Source: Beijerinckiaceae bacterium | Lineage (GTDB): Bacteria > Pseudomonadota > Alphaproteobacteria > Rhizobiales > Beijerinckiaceae | DNA: 43,395 nt | Direction: 5' to 3' | NCBI GenBank assembly: GCA_031291515.1 | Contig: JARLIW010000074.1 | Location: 1 to 43,395 of the forward strand | Part shown: positions 26,880 through 35,579 of the stretch, in pieces | Numbering within the stretch: the stretch's first letter is position 1 | Layout: each line of letters opens with the position of its first letter | Position numbers and translations under genes: made by a program | Notes under the pieces: model-generated | What the model was told of the DNA's origin: nothing | Database searches by the model: none | What the model saw: only the letters and a program-made list of their open reading frames with translations

Positions 26880-27101
26880 ATGACGGCCTGCGGTTACACG
26901 TCCCAACAGATCGATGCAATGGCGATGGGAGATGTTCTCGACCTCCTTCGTTATTGGCGCAACGCTCCTCCGGTCCATGAGATCCTGGCGGCGGTGTATC
27001 AAATCGCGCCGGTCACGGCTACGCCCAAGAGCGCGAGCGATCCGAGCGGCATCGGCGATCTCATCGCGCGCTATCCCAATGGTTCCGTGAAGCCAAGTTA
27101 G
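26880..27101 (+). CDS. Tail assembly chaperone, downstream part (gpT-like)
   Basis: The ATG-initiated ORF is 73 residues (MTACGYTSQQIDAMAMGDVL). The same frame upstream of that ATG, from 26796, encodes NRGVDWATLYARL, which continues the same helical pattern (W-x-x-L-Y ... GYTSQQIDAM ... LLRYW ... APPVHEIL), yet contains no ATG, GTG or TTG. So the true product is probably a -1 frameshift extension of the preceding gene rather than a free-standing protein. The pattern resembles GTA/phage tail-chaperone C-terminal domains. Confidence 0.7.
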   Translation: MTACGYTSQQIDAMAMGDVLDLLRYWRNAPPVHEILAAVYQIAPVTATPKSASDPSGIGDLIARYPNGSVKPS

Positions 27102-27111
27102 GAATTCGGAA

Positions 27112-28374
27112 ATGGCGGATGACGTTCAGATTACGTTCTCGGCGGATATTTCCGATCTTCAAAAAGGGCTCGCGGATGCCACAAGCGCGGTATCCACAAC
27201 GACGGGAGTCCTTCAGTCCGGGGCCGCGCAAATTGGCGCTTCGTTCGCGTCGCTTGGCCAAGCCTATGCGGCGGGCATGGCGCAACGGCTCGACAGCGCG
27301 CGCAATTACAGCGACGAGGCGCTCGCCATTGCGCGCGCTGGCGACAAGGCCGAAACGGACATCGCGCTAAATGGCGTGAAGACGAAGGAATCCGCCGTAA
27401 AGGGCGAGGCGCAACTCTCTCAAATGTCGCGCGAGCAAGAGCTCGCCGCGCTGCTTGCGCTTGAAAGCGATCGCGAGCAGATCGAACTTCGTCACCTCAC
27501 ATTTCTGCAATCGACCTATCAGGACAACGCAACGAAATTTGCAAACGTCCAGCGTCAGATCGACGAACTCGCGTCGCAATCGGCCCTCCGCCGCCAAGAT
27601 ATCGAGCGTAGGGTTAATAGCGAGATCTATGCCGATTACAAACGGACCTTCGAGCAGGCCGGATCTAGTGTCTCGACCGCGATCATGGGGATGATCAAAG
27701 GCCAAGAAACGCTCCGGCAAGCCGTGTCGAACGTTCTGCTGTCGATCGTCCAGTCCTTCATTCAGGCCCGGATCAAAAGCGTCGCGGATTGGGCGGCCGG
27801 CGTTCTAACGGAGACGACGGCGACGACGGCCGGAGAAACGGCCAAAACAAGCGCCGTGGTCGCGGGAGCCGCGGCGCGAACGAGCGCGCAGACGAGTGCC
27901 TCGGCAGCGGGCGCGGCGTCGGCGATCGCAGCGATCGGGCAGAGCATTGCAGCGTCCGCGGCGGAGACCTTCGCGGGCATTTTCGGCTTTCTATCGCCGT
28001 TGCTTGGGCCCGCGGCGGCGGGACCGGCGAGCGCCGGTCAGGCCTCGGTTCTTGCGGCGGGCGCGGCGCTCCCATCGTTCGACGCCGGTTCTTGGAATCT
28101 CCCCGCCGACATGGTTGCTCAGGTTCATCAAGGGGAGATGATTATTCCGGCAGGTCCCGCGGCGCGCTTGAGATCGATGACGTCGAGCGGCGGCGGAGGC
28201 GGCGATGTCCATGTGCATCATGCGACGCATTTTAATGTCTCGGCGATGGATAGCCGCGATGTCAAACGATTTTTCAATGGGAATGGCAAGGCCATCCTTG
28301 GCGCCATCAACGATTCAGTCCGCAACGGCGGGCATCTCGGCCTTCGCAATCTTAGGGGAAATAACGGAATATGA
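27112..28374 (+). CDS. Tape measure protein (short)
   Basis: 420 residues, short for a siphophage tape measure. N-terminus MADDVQITFSADISDLQKGL with helical S/A/T-rich repeats, coiled coil to ~200 (QIELRHLTFLQSTYQDNATK), then a very Ala/Thr-rich hydrophobic segment (AAIGQSIAASAAETFAGIFG) suited to membrane insertion, and a C-terminal QVHQGEMIIPAGPAARLRSM motif seen in lambda-like tape measures. At ~0.15 nm per residue this predicts a tail of roughly 60 nm. It overlaps the next gene by 4 bp. Confidence 0.85.
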   Translation: MADDVQITFSADISDLQKGLADATSAVSTTTGVLQSGAAQIGASFASLGQAYAAGMAQRLDSARNYSDEALAIARAGDKAETDIALNGVKTKESAVKGEAQLSQMSREQELAALLALESDREQIELRHLTFLQSTYQDNATKFANVQRQIDELASQSALRRQDIERRVNSEIYADYKRTFEQAGSSVSTAIMGMIKGQETLRQAVSNVLLSIVQSFIQARIKSVADWAAGVLTETTATTAGETAKTSAVVAGAAARTSAQTSASAAGAASAIAAIGQSIAASAAETFAGIFGFLSPLLGPAAAGPASAGQASVLAAGAALPSFDAGSWNLPADMVAQVHQGEMIIPAGPAARLRSMTSSGGGGGDVHVHHATHFNVSAMDSRDVKRFFNGNGKAILGAINDSVRNGGHLGLRNLRGNNGI

Positions 28375-30629
28375 CCGGCCTGCTTGGCGTGAATTTGTTA
28401 CCGGCCACGGGAGAGTGGGTTTACGATCCAATACCCCACCGCGCGGCGCAAGCCAACGGGGCCGGGCCGGTCACAGTCAACCTCAATGCGGCGCCGGCTG
28501 GGACCGTGACCGATTATTCTATTTCCATCGATCGATTGCAGTCGCAATATCCCGATTGCGCGACGGTCTCGCTTGTCGTGGCATGGTTTGGCAATTCAAC
28601 AGACGTCGCGCGGTGCGAGATATATCCTTCGACGAATTATATCGGAGGAAGCTCGGAACGTCTGGTCGATGGCGTTTGGTCTAGCGATCCTTGGCGCTGT
28701 TCGGGCCTTTCCCTCTCCTCGTCTGGCCTCATTCCGATCTCGGAAACCAATGGGGCGGCCTCTTATGGCGGCACGCCGTCCGACCCTTCGATTGTTCGAT
28801 GCCTTCGAGACCTCAAAGCCCGCGGTTTTCGCGTCGTCTTCTATCCGTTTATTCTGATGGACTGCGCCGGTTTGCCCTGGCGTGGGCGGATAACCTTTGT
28901 CGGCGCGGATATTACCGCGGCGGCCACGACGGCGATTCTCAACTTCTTGGGCGATGCCACGCTCGCGCAATTCGCGGTCGATAGCGTCAATCTCACCGTC
29001 AATTATTCCGGCCCTGCGTCCGACTGGACGTATCGTCGGATGATTCTGCACTATGCAAGCTTGTGCGTTCTCGCCGGTGGCGTCGATCTCTTCTTGTTGG
29101 GATCGGAATTTGTCGGGTTAGAGACGGTCCGCGGACCGCAATGGACGAAGGCCGGCGCTGTTGGCGCGGCGGGGACTGCGACTTGGGACTATCCCTTCGT
29201 CGCGGGTCTCGGCGCGCTCGCAAGCGATGTTCGCACTATTTTCGACAATGCGGGGTTAAGCCGCGACTCAGGCAATCTCAAAAATCTCATTGCCTATTCG
29301 GCCAATTGGTCGAATTGGATGGGCGTACAACATTCGGACTCGGCGGGACAGTGGCCACATCTCGATGCGCTTTACGCGCACCCCGATATCGATCTCGTGA
29401 GCTTTGACAACTACCTCCCGCTGTCCGATTGGACAACCGGAGACGGAGGGCTCGATGCCGCCAATTGGTGTGGTTCTTTACCAAATCAATGGCCCCCTTC
29501 GGCGTCTTCGATCAACGGACTTGGCCTTACCACGCCGCCTAGTCTATATGATAAGACCTATCTCAAGGCGAATATCGAAGGCGGTGAGAAGTTCTCATGG
29601 TTTTATGATGATTCGACGAGCTATGGACGAGGCCTGGATCCAAGGGGATCGGATCTGCAAGTGTCGCTTCCGGGGTCGGACCGGTTGCAACAGAGTCGTT
29701 CGACTTATTCCCCGGGACAGCAGCTTCTCGCCAACAAGCAGTTGCGATGGTGGTGGAACAATCCGCATCAAGCCATCTATGATATAGGAGATGGCGCTGG
29801 GCAGATCCCGCGCGGTCCCCCATCGGCCTGGGTTCCTCAATCGAAATCGATCACGTTTGCGGAGTTTGGGTTCCCAACATGTGACCGGTCCACGAACCAA
29901 CCAAACGTCTTTTACGATCCGCGGTCGACGGAAAGCGCGACGCCTTTCTGGTCGATTTGGGACGCATCCGCCGGGTCCGCGTATTCGCCCCGGCGCGACG
30001 ATCTCTTGGCTCGTCTCGCCTTGGAGGCCGTGATCGAATATTGGACGACGGACGGCAAAAACGAAATCGGCCCTGGCGGCATCTTGATGGTTCAGCCGGC
30101 ATTTATGTCGGCATGGAATTGGGACGCTCGGCCGTTTCCAGCCTTTCCGCTGCTTGGCGTTTGGGCCGATGGCGTGGATTGGCCGGCTGGAACGTGGATA
30201 GATGGCAAAGGGCCATCGGTCGCCCCGTCAGCTCCCGATCTCGCGCCGCCGCCGCCGTCCGTGCCTATCTTTCCTACGCTGTCCGGTCAGTCCTTCTCTG
30301 TGCATTACAGGCCCTCGTTTCGAAATCGCATCGCCAATCACGCGTCGGGGCGCGAAACGCGCGCGGCTTCGACGACCCTCGCACTTTGGGACATCGAATT
30401 GAAATTTGATATTCTGGGTGACGGCGCTGCCGGTGATCTCGCGACCTTGGTGAGTTTCTACGCCTCCTTGGCTGGCGCGGCCAATCTGTTCACTTTTCCG
30501 CTTCCGGCCAATTTGGGGGCCGGCGCCAGTCTCGTCTGCCGTTTCAACGACGATCGGGTCGATGTCGAAGAGTTTGGTCGACAGCTGTTTGCGAGCGGTG
30601 CGGTTAAGATCAAGAATATACGCGTCTAG
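28371..30629 (+). CDS. GTA TIM-barrel domain fused to a DUF2460-like distal tail domain
   Basis: 752 residues. Residues ~170-560 match the TIM-barrel (glycoside-hydrolase-like) domain of GTA protein g15: LFLLGSEFVGLETVRGPQW, IAYSANWSNWMG, HPDIDLVSFDNYLPLSDW, SITFAEFGFPTCDRSTNQPN. Glu in GSEF and AEFGFP are candidate catalytic acids. The last ~120 residues (FPTLSGQSFSVHYRPSFRNR ... LVCRFNDDRVDVEEF) are a DUF2460-type domain paralogous to the next gene (RPSF--R-A-H-SGRE-R shared). In RcGTA the barrel lies inside the g15 hub protein instead. A role in penetrating or degrading the cell envelope is likely but inferred. Confidence 0.85.
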   Translation: MTGLLGVNLLPATGEWVYDPIPHRAAQANGAGPVTVNLNAAPAGTVTDYSISIDRLQSQYPDCATVSLVVAWFGNSTDVARCEIYPSTNYIGGSSERLVDGVWSSDPWRCSGLSLSSSGLIPISETNGAASYGGTPSDPSIVRCLRDLKARGFRVVFYPFILMDCAGLPWRGRITFVGADITAAATTAILNFLGDATLAQFAVDSVNLTVNYSGPASDWTYRRMILHYASLCVLAGGVDLFLLGSEFVGLETVRGPQWTKAGAVGAAGTATWDYPFVAGLGALASDVRTIFDNAGLSRDSGNLKNLIAYSANWSNWMGVQHSDSAGQWPHLDALYAHPDIDLVSFDNYLPLSDWTTGDGGLDAANWCGSLPNQWPPSASSINGLGLTTPPSLYDKTYLKANIEGGEKFSWFYDDSTSYGRGLDPRGSDLQVSLPGSDRLQQSRSTYSPGQQLLANKQLRWWWNNPHQAIYDIGDGAGQIPRGPPSAWVPQSKSITFAEFGFPTCDRSTNQPNVFYDPRSTESATPFWSIWDASAGSAYSPRRDDLLARLALEAVIEYWTTDGKNEIGPGGILMVQPAFMSAWNWDARPFPAFPLLGVWADGVDWPAGTWIDGKGPSVAPSAPDLAPPPPSVPIFPTLSGQSFSVHYRPSFRNRIANHASGRETRAASTTLALWDIELKFDILGDGAAGDLATLVSFYASLAGAANLFTFPLPANLGAGASLVCRFNDDRVDVEEFGRQLFASGAVKIKNIRV

Positions 30630-30660
30630 CTGATTTAGGGTAGGTGATGCGGGGGACGCC

Positions 30661-31281
30661 TTGACAACAACGTTGATGTTTCCACGATTGGCAGGCCAGG
30701 GCTGGTCCGTTCATAAGAGACCCAGCTTTTCGACCCGCGTCGCGAGCCATGTTTCGGGGCGAGAGGTCCGGACATCGCTTTATTCTGGTACACTATACGA
30801 ATATGAGGTCGCGTTCGATGCTCTCGTCTCAAATGGTCAAGTGACAGGGCCGCTCGCAGCGGTGGGAGGAACGTCGCTTCAAACCCTCTTGGGATTCTAT
30901 CTCGCGTGCCAAGGGCAATTCGGAACATTCATTTATGTCGATCCGACCGACAATTTCGTCGAGGCCCAGGCGGTTGGAACCGGAGACGGCGTGACAACCG
31001 TGTTCACTCTGTCGCGGACGATCGGGTCTTTCACGGAGCCGGTTTCCTATGCGACCCAGGTCGACACCGTCTATCTGAACGATATCGCGCAAACGGATGT
31101 GTCGCTCGTCACCCCGAACTCGATTAGTTTTGCCACAGCCCCATCGTCCGGCGCCGCAATTACCGCCGATTTTTCATACGGATTCTTATGCCGGTTTCTT
31201 GACGACCAGCAAGATTTCGAAAACGTGATGAGCGGTCTTTGGACGCTGTCATCCCTGAAATTTAGGAGTGTAAGGTCGTGA
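30661..31281 (+). CDS. DUF2460 distal tail protein (GTA g12-like)
   Basis: 206 residues; starts at a TTG or, 15 bases on, at an ATG (LMFPRLAGQGW). Begins with FPRLAGQGWSVHKRPSFSTR, SGREVRTSLYSG, then a central extra beta region (AVGTGDGVTTVFTLSRTIGS) and a C-terminal GFLCRFLDDQQDFENVMSGL. This is the DUF2460/TIGR02217 family, the distal tail ring of RcGTA (g12). It closely parallels the C-terminus of the preceding protein. It overlaps the DUF2163 gene by 4 bp (GTGA). Confidence 0.88.
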   Translation: MTTTLMFPRLAGQGWSVHKRPSFSTRVASHVSGREVRTSLYSGTLYEYEVAFDALVSNGQVTGPLAAVGGTSLQTLLGFYLACQGQFGTFIYVDPTDNFVEAQAVGTGDGVTTVFTLSRTIGSFTEPVSYATQVDTVYLNDIAQTDVSLVTPNSISFATAPSSGAAITADFSYGFLCRFLDDQQDFENVMSGLWTLSSLKFRSVRS

Positions 31282-32144
31282 GATCCGCGTCCCCGGCCCT
31301 TGTCGCATATCTTGCCGCGCAGAAAGCCGCGCGGGATGCTCCCATGCTTATGGCCGATTGCTACACATTTACGCTCCGATCTGGATCTATCTACACCTAT
31401 ACCAACGCCGATGTGCCGATCACGATGAACGGCTTCGTGTTCGCGGCCAACTCGGTATTGGTCGATGGGCTAACCTTCAAATGCACGACGACATTGGACG
31501 TCGATACGCAACATATTTCGATCGCGGCGCGCCCCACCGATACGGTCAACGGCGTCCCCTTTCTTCTGGCGCTCCACAACGGCGTCTTTGACGGTTGTGG
31601 GGTCAAGCGCGAGCGAGCCTTTTTGTCGAGTTGGCAATCGCCCCCGATAGGGAGTGTTGTACTTTTCCAAGGGCTCGTTACCAGCGTCGATCAAATTGGA
31701 CGCACGAGCGCCGAAATCACCGTCGCTTCGGATCTCGTCCTTCTCGATTTGGACATGCCGCGTAATCTTTATCAGCCGACCTGTTGCCATACACTCTTCG
31801 ATTCCGGCTGCGGGCTCGTCAAGAATGCGTTTGGCAGCGTGGGAGCCGCCGGCGCAGGCTCAACCGTCAGTTCTATTGTTTGGTCGGGGGCCTCATCGAC
31901 TTTCGCGCAGGGCACGGTCTACTTTTCATCCGGACTGAATGCCGGAGCTTCGGCGAACATTAAGGCAGTGACAGCCGGCGCCCTGATCCTAAGCTATCCC
32001 TTGGAGTTTACGCCAGCGGTTGGCGATGCCTTCACGGCCTATCAAGGTTGTGATCATACGATCGCGACATGCCAATCCAAGTTCAATAATCCCGCGAATT
32101 TTCGCGGATTTCCCTTCGTGCCGCCGCCCACCAGCGCCTATTGA
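31278..32144 (+). CDS. DUF2163 / BR0599-type tail hub protein (GTA g13-like)
   Basis: 288 residues. N-terminal DUF2163 domain (MADCYTFTLRSGSIYTYTNA, LVDGLTFKCTTTLDVDTQHI) and C-terminal BR0599 domain (MPRNLYQPTCCHTLFDSGCG, then GCDHTIATCQSKFNNPANFR GFPFVP). The conserved cysteines in PTCCHTLF, SGCG and GCDH...TCQSKF correspond to the cluster-binding cysteines reported for the RcGTA hub, so an Fe-S site is possible. Gene order DUF2460-DUF2163-NlpC/P60-hub equals g12-g13-g14-g15. Confidence 0.9.
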   Translation: MRSASPALVAYLAAQKAARDAPMLMADCYTFTLRSGSIYTYTNADVPITMNGFVFAANSVLVDGLTFKCTTTLDVDTQHISIAARPTDTVNGVPFLLALHNGVFDGCGVKRERAFLSSWQSPPIGSVVLFQGLVTSVDQIGRTSAEITVASDLVLLDLDMPRNLYQPTCCHTLFDSGCGLVKNAFGSVGAAGAGSTVSSIVWSGASSTFAQGTVYFSSGLNAGASANIKAVTAGALILSYPLEFTPAVGDAFTAYQGCDHTIATCQSKFNNPANFRGFPFVPPPTSAY

Positions 32145-32153
32145 GGGACTGCT

Positions 32154-32606
32154 ATGACTGAAGCATTGCAGCGCGCCGCCGTGGTTGCGGAAGCTCGGCG
32201 CTGGATCGGCACGCCCTATCATCCTTGCGCCGATCTTCTTGGCATTGGGGTCGATTGTGGGATGCTCCTCGTGCGCGTTTTCGTGGACACGGGTCTTTGC
32301 GACCCGTTCGATCCGCGGCCATACGCCCAGGACTGGCATCTACATCGAGGGGAAGAGCGTTACCTCGGATTCGTCTTCGATCGCTGTTGCGAACGAAAAT
32401 ATCCTGCCCCCGGGGACGTCGCGGTCTTTCGATATGGCCGTTGCTATTCCCATGGTGGAATCGTGACCAAGGCCTCGCCCGTGACGATCGTCCACGCCTT
32501 CTCGCCATCGGGGTGCGTTTTGGAAGAAGCGATCGAAAGCAATTCCGTCCTCAGGGATCCGAAACGCGAATGTCGCTTCTTTACCAGGTGGGATAGCTCG
32601 GCATGA
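32154..32606 (+). CDS. NlpC/P60 peptidase (GTA g14-like)
   Basis: 150 residues. Catalytic Cys near residue 35 in GIGVDCGMLL and His near residue 99 in GRCYSHGGIV, with ARRWIGTPYHPCADLLG in front: a complete NlpC/P60 domain that cuts peptidoglycan peptides. In RcGTA the g14 enzyme sits in the tail tip to open the cell wall during DNA delivery; the same role is inferred here. It overlaps the hub gene by 4 bp (ATGA). Confidence 0.92.
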   Translation: MTEALQRAAVVAEARRWIGTPYHPCADLLGIGVDCGMLLVRVFVDTGLCDPFDPRPYAQDWHLHRGEERYLGFVFDRCCERKYPAPGDVAVFRYGRCYSHGGIVTKASPVTIVHAFSPSGCVLEEAIESNSVLRDPKRECRFFTRWDSSA

Positions 32607-35569
32607 GCATTTTTCGAGCCAGGGGCAACTCCACCGTCGTCACGCCACAATACACGGGCTTGCAGGTTCAGACCGCGAGTAGCGCCTTACCGATTCCGAT
32701 TGTCTATGGCGTCTCACGATTGGCTCCGAACCTTATTTGGGCGGACCACTTTCAGACATTTCCGGAATATACGTCGCAGGGAGGCAAAGGCGGAGGACAA
32801 AGTGTAACCGGATATACCTATTCGACAGCCCTCATCTTCGGGATTTCCGAAGGGCCGATCAGTTCGATTGGGACGATCTTTGGTCCCCAGGGCAAAAAGA
32901 CGCTCTCGGATTTCAACTTTTCTATTTTCAACGGAACGACACCACAGTCGACCTGGGGATATCTCACCGCAAGCTATCCCGCCTCCGCCCTCGCATATCA
33001 GGGGACAGCTCTGGTCGCATCGAGCAGCTTTGATTTAGGCGAGAGCGCATCGATCGATTCGATCGCCTTTGAGATTTACGGCGTGCTATCCACAAGCGGC
33101 GTCGTCAACGCACTGGATGCTGATCCGGCACTCGTCATCGCCGATTATTTGACCAACGCGCAATATGGCGTTGGCTTCCCCGCCGGCAGCATCGACGCGA
33201 CGGCTCTATATGGGGCATCCGGCGGTTGTTCCTATCAAACCTATTGCCAAGCATCTGGCTTGGCTTTCTCGCCGTGTTTGACGGACCAGGAGCCCGCGAA
33301 TACGACGCTGGCGCGTTGGCTTCAACTGACGAATAGTGCCGCGATTTGGTCAGACGGCCGATTGAAGATCATTCCCTACGGGGATGCCGTCGTAACGGGA
33401 ACGCTCAAGACTGGTCAGGCCGTCACCTTCCAACCAAATACCGCATCCGCCTACGATCTCGACGACGACGATTACATCTACGACGGGTCTGGCGATCCTG
33501 TCACAATTTCGCGAACGGACCCGTATTCGGCGTCCAACGTGGTGCGGCTCGAGGCGCTCGATCGCGCGAACCAATATAGTCCAACGACCATGGAGGCGCG
33601 CGACCAAAACGCAATCGAGCTTTACGGCCTACGCATCGCTTCGACCATTACCGCGCATGAATTTTGCGATACAGCGATGGCGGCTATTTCCGCGCAACTA
33701 ATCCTCCAACGTGGGCTCTATATCCGGAATACATATTCGTTTCGCCTATCATGGGAATATTGTCTGCTCGAACCGATGGACTTGGTGACCCTCACCGATA
33801 CCGGTTTGGGTCTCGATATGGTACCCGTCCGGATCATTGAGATTGAAGAAGATACGTCGGGTCTTCTGACCGTGACGGCTGAGGAATTCCCGGGGGCTGT
33901 CGCGACCGCGACCGCTTACCCGGTCCCGACCGTGACGAATACGCCGATCAACAGAAACGTCGCGCCGGCTCCGGTGAATACACCGGTGATTTTCGAACCG
34001 CCTTCCGATCTCACTGGCGGCTCTCCTCAAATCTGGGTGGGACTGTCCGGGGGCGTAAGCGGCGTAGCCGATCCAAATTGGGGTGGCGCGACGATCTACG
34101 TTTCGACAGATGATGTCACCTATGCGGAAATAGGGACGGTTTCATCCCCGGCCAAGCAAGGAATTTTGTCCGTCGCGGTGACGGCGGCGTCGGCGATCCC
34201 CGCAACATCGCAATTGAATGCAAATTTCACCGAAAGCGCCGCGCTCGTTGCGACGGTGGGCGTCAATGCCACCAATCCCGCGCTCTGCTTGGTTGGTGGT
34301 GAAATTATTGCTTATTCCGCCGTGTCTCTTTCCGGCGCGTACACTTATTCACTTGGAAATCTTCAGCGCGGTTACGTCGGTCAGCAGAGCGGAGCGCATG
34401 CAGTCGGCGTTCCCGTTCTTTGTCTCGATAGTGCCGTCTTTCACTATGTTTTTCCGCAGAATTTGATTGGCCAAGAAATCTACCTGAAATTCGCTAGCTT
34501 CAACATATTTGGGGTCGCCGCGCAGGACCTTTCGACATGTGCCACCTACGCGATCACGCCACAGGGTTCCGGTATCTTTGGCCCGGTCGCGCAATCCCTC
34601 AGCCAGGGGACGGCTTTGGATGAAGGCGCCGCAAGTCTGGCTGTCACGGAATCGGATACTTACGGTTTTGCATCGGACCCGTATACAGATACGATCGATT
34701 TGGGGTTGGCGTCGGACAATCCTACCATGCTAAGCGTTGGGTCGGGTGGGACGGGCGCCTCCTCGGCTCAAGCGGCCCGAGCGAATATCGGCGCCGCCGC
34801 GTCGGGTCATAATTCCGATATCGTCAGTTTGACCGAGCTTGGCGGAATAGGAATCAACACCGCCGTCGATACAAGCGTAAACCTACTGTCCGTCAAATCA
34901 AAATCCGTTTTGTTCGATAACGTCGGGGGCGGTGTCCAGCTCATCGTCGATAAGGCCGCGACGAGCGACAGTGGTTCGATTCTCTATCAAACCGGATATT
35001 CAACACGGGCGCTCGCCGGTTTGCTCTCAAGCGATCGTTATCGTATTTCCGTTTCGGCCGCGGGGACGAGTTTTACGCAAGCCCTCGATATCGATCCCGG
35101 GACGGGTCATGTCGGGCTAGCCGGTTACACCGCGGATTCGAATAACGCTTTAGGGATCGCGGGAACCTCGTTCCTGTTTACCGCGTCCGTCGATTCATGC
35201 CGGTTTACATTCAACAAAGCCGCGACCGCGAATGACGCGAGCCTGACGTTCGAGACCGGTTTTTCGGCGCGAGCGCTCGCGGGGCTTCTGGGGTCTGACG
35301 GATATCAATTGAAGGTATCGCCGGATGGTTCGACCTTTTTCCAAGTCTATACCGTCGACCAAACCACCGGAAATCTCGCGATTAAAGCGCTGGTTTCCGC
35401 CGCGTCCTACACGGTGGCGACATTGCCGACCGGCGTAAACGGGGCCCTGGCCTTTGCATCGAATGGTTTGAAGGTGGGCGAAACGACCGGTGGCGGGACC
35501 GGCGTGATCGTCGCATTTTCGAATGGATCATGGCGCCGTTTGTCCGATGACAGCGTTGTCGTAGCATAA
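32603..35569 (+). CDS. Tail hub/tip protein (GTA g15-like 'megatron' without TIM barrel) with repeated C-terminal modules
   Basis: 988 residues. The N-terminal ~430 residues have the phage-tail hub pattern (ALPIPIVYGVSRLAPNLIWA, ALIFGISEGPISSIGTIF, DPALVIADYLTNAQYGVGFP, LARWLQLTNSAAIWSDGRLK, YSFRLSWEYCLLEPMDLVTL). Residues ~440-680 are beta-rich fibronectin-like connectors. The TIM barrel present in RcGTA g15 is absent. The C-terminus has two tandem 80-residue modules (KAATSDSGSILYQTGYSTRA and KAATANDASLTFETGFSARA as landmarks) and a terminal GGGTGVIVAFSNGSWRRLSD motif common in fibre-type receptor-binding tips. It is likely baseplate plus receptor-binding. Confidence 0.88.
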   Translation: MSIFRARGNSTVVTPQYTGLQVQTASSALPIPIVYGVSRLAPNLIWADHFQTFPEYTSQGGKGGGQSVTGYTYSTALIFGISEGPISSIGTIFGPQGKKTLSDFNFSIFNGTTPQSTWGYLTASYPASALAYQGTALVASSSFDLGESASIDSIAFEIYGVLSTSGVVNALDADPALVIADYLTNAQYGVGFPAGSIDATALYGASGGCSYQTYCQASGLAFSPCLTDQEPANTTLARWLQLTNSAAIWSDGRLKIIPYGDAVVTGTLKTGQAVTFQPNTASAYDLDDDDYIYDGSGDPVTISRTDPYSASNVVRLEALDRANQYSPTTMEARDQNAIELYGLRIASTITAHEFCDTAMAAISAQLILQRGLYIRNTYSFRLSWEYCLLEPMDLVTLTDTGLGLDMVPVRIIEIEEDTSGLLTVTAEEFPGAVATATAYPVPTVTNTPINRNVAPAPVNTPVIFEPPSDLTGGSPQIWVGLSGGVSGVADPNWGGATIYVSTDDVTYAEIGTVSSPAKQGILSVAVTAASAIPATSQLNANFTESAALVATVGVNATNPALCLVGGEIIAYSAVSLSGAYTYSLGNLQRGYVGQQSGAHAVGVPVLCLDSAVFHYVFPQNLIGQEIYLKFASFNIFGVAAQDLSTCATYAITPQGSGIFGPVAQSLSQGTALDEGAASLAVTESDTYGFASDPYTDTIDLGLASDNPTMLSVGSGGTGASSAQAARANIGAAASGHNSDIVSLTELGGIGINTAVDTSVNLLSVKSKSVLFDNVGGGVQLIVDKAATSDSGSILYQTGYSTRALAGLLSSDRYRISVSAAGTSFTQALDIDPGTGHVGLAGYTADSNNALGIAGTSFLFTASVDSCRFTFNKAATANDASLTFETGFSARALAGLLGSDGYQLKVSPDGSTFFQVYTVDQTTGNLAIKALVSAASYTVATLPTGVNGALAFASNGLKVGETTGGGTGVIVAFSNGSWRRLSDDSVVVA
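34880..35383 (+). repeat. Two tandem 240-bp coding modules in the hub C-terminus
   Basis: Module 1 at 34880-35119 and module 2 at 35144-35383, each 80 codons, separated by 24 bp. Shared protein landmarks: DKAATSDSGSI versus NKAATANDASL, STRALAGLLSSDRYRISVS versus SARALAGLLGSDGYQLKVS, and DPGTGHVGL versus DQTTGNLAI. They are diverged at DNA level, so the duplication is old or imported as a pair. Confidence 0.8.
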
Positions 35570-35579
35570 GAGGTGAGCG

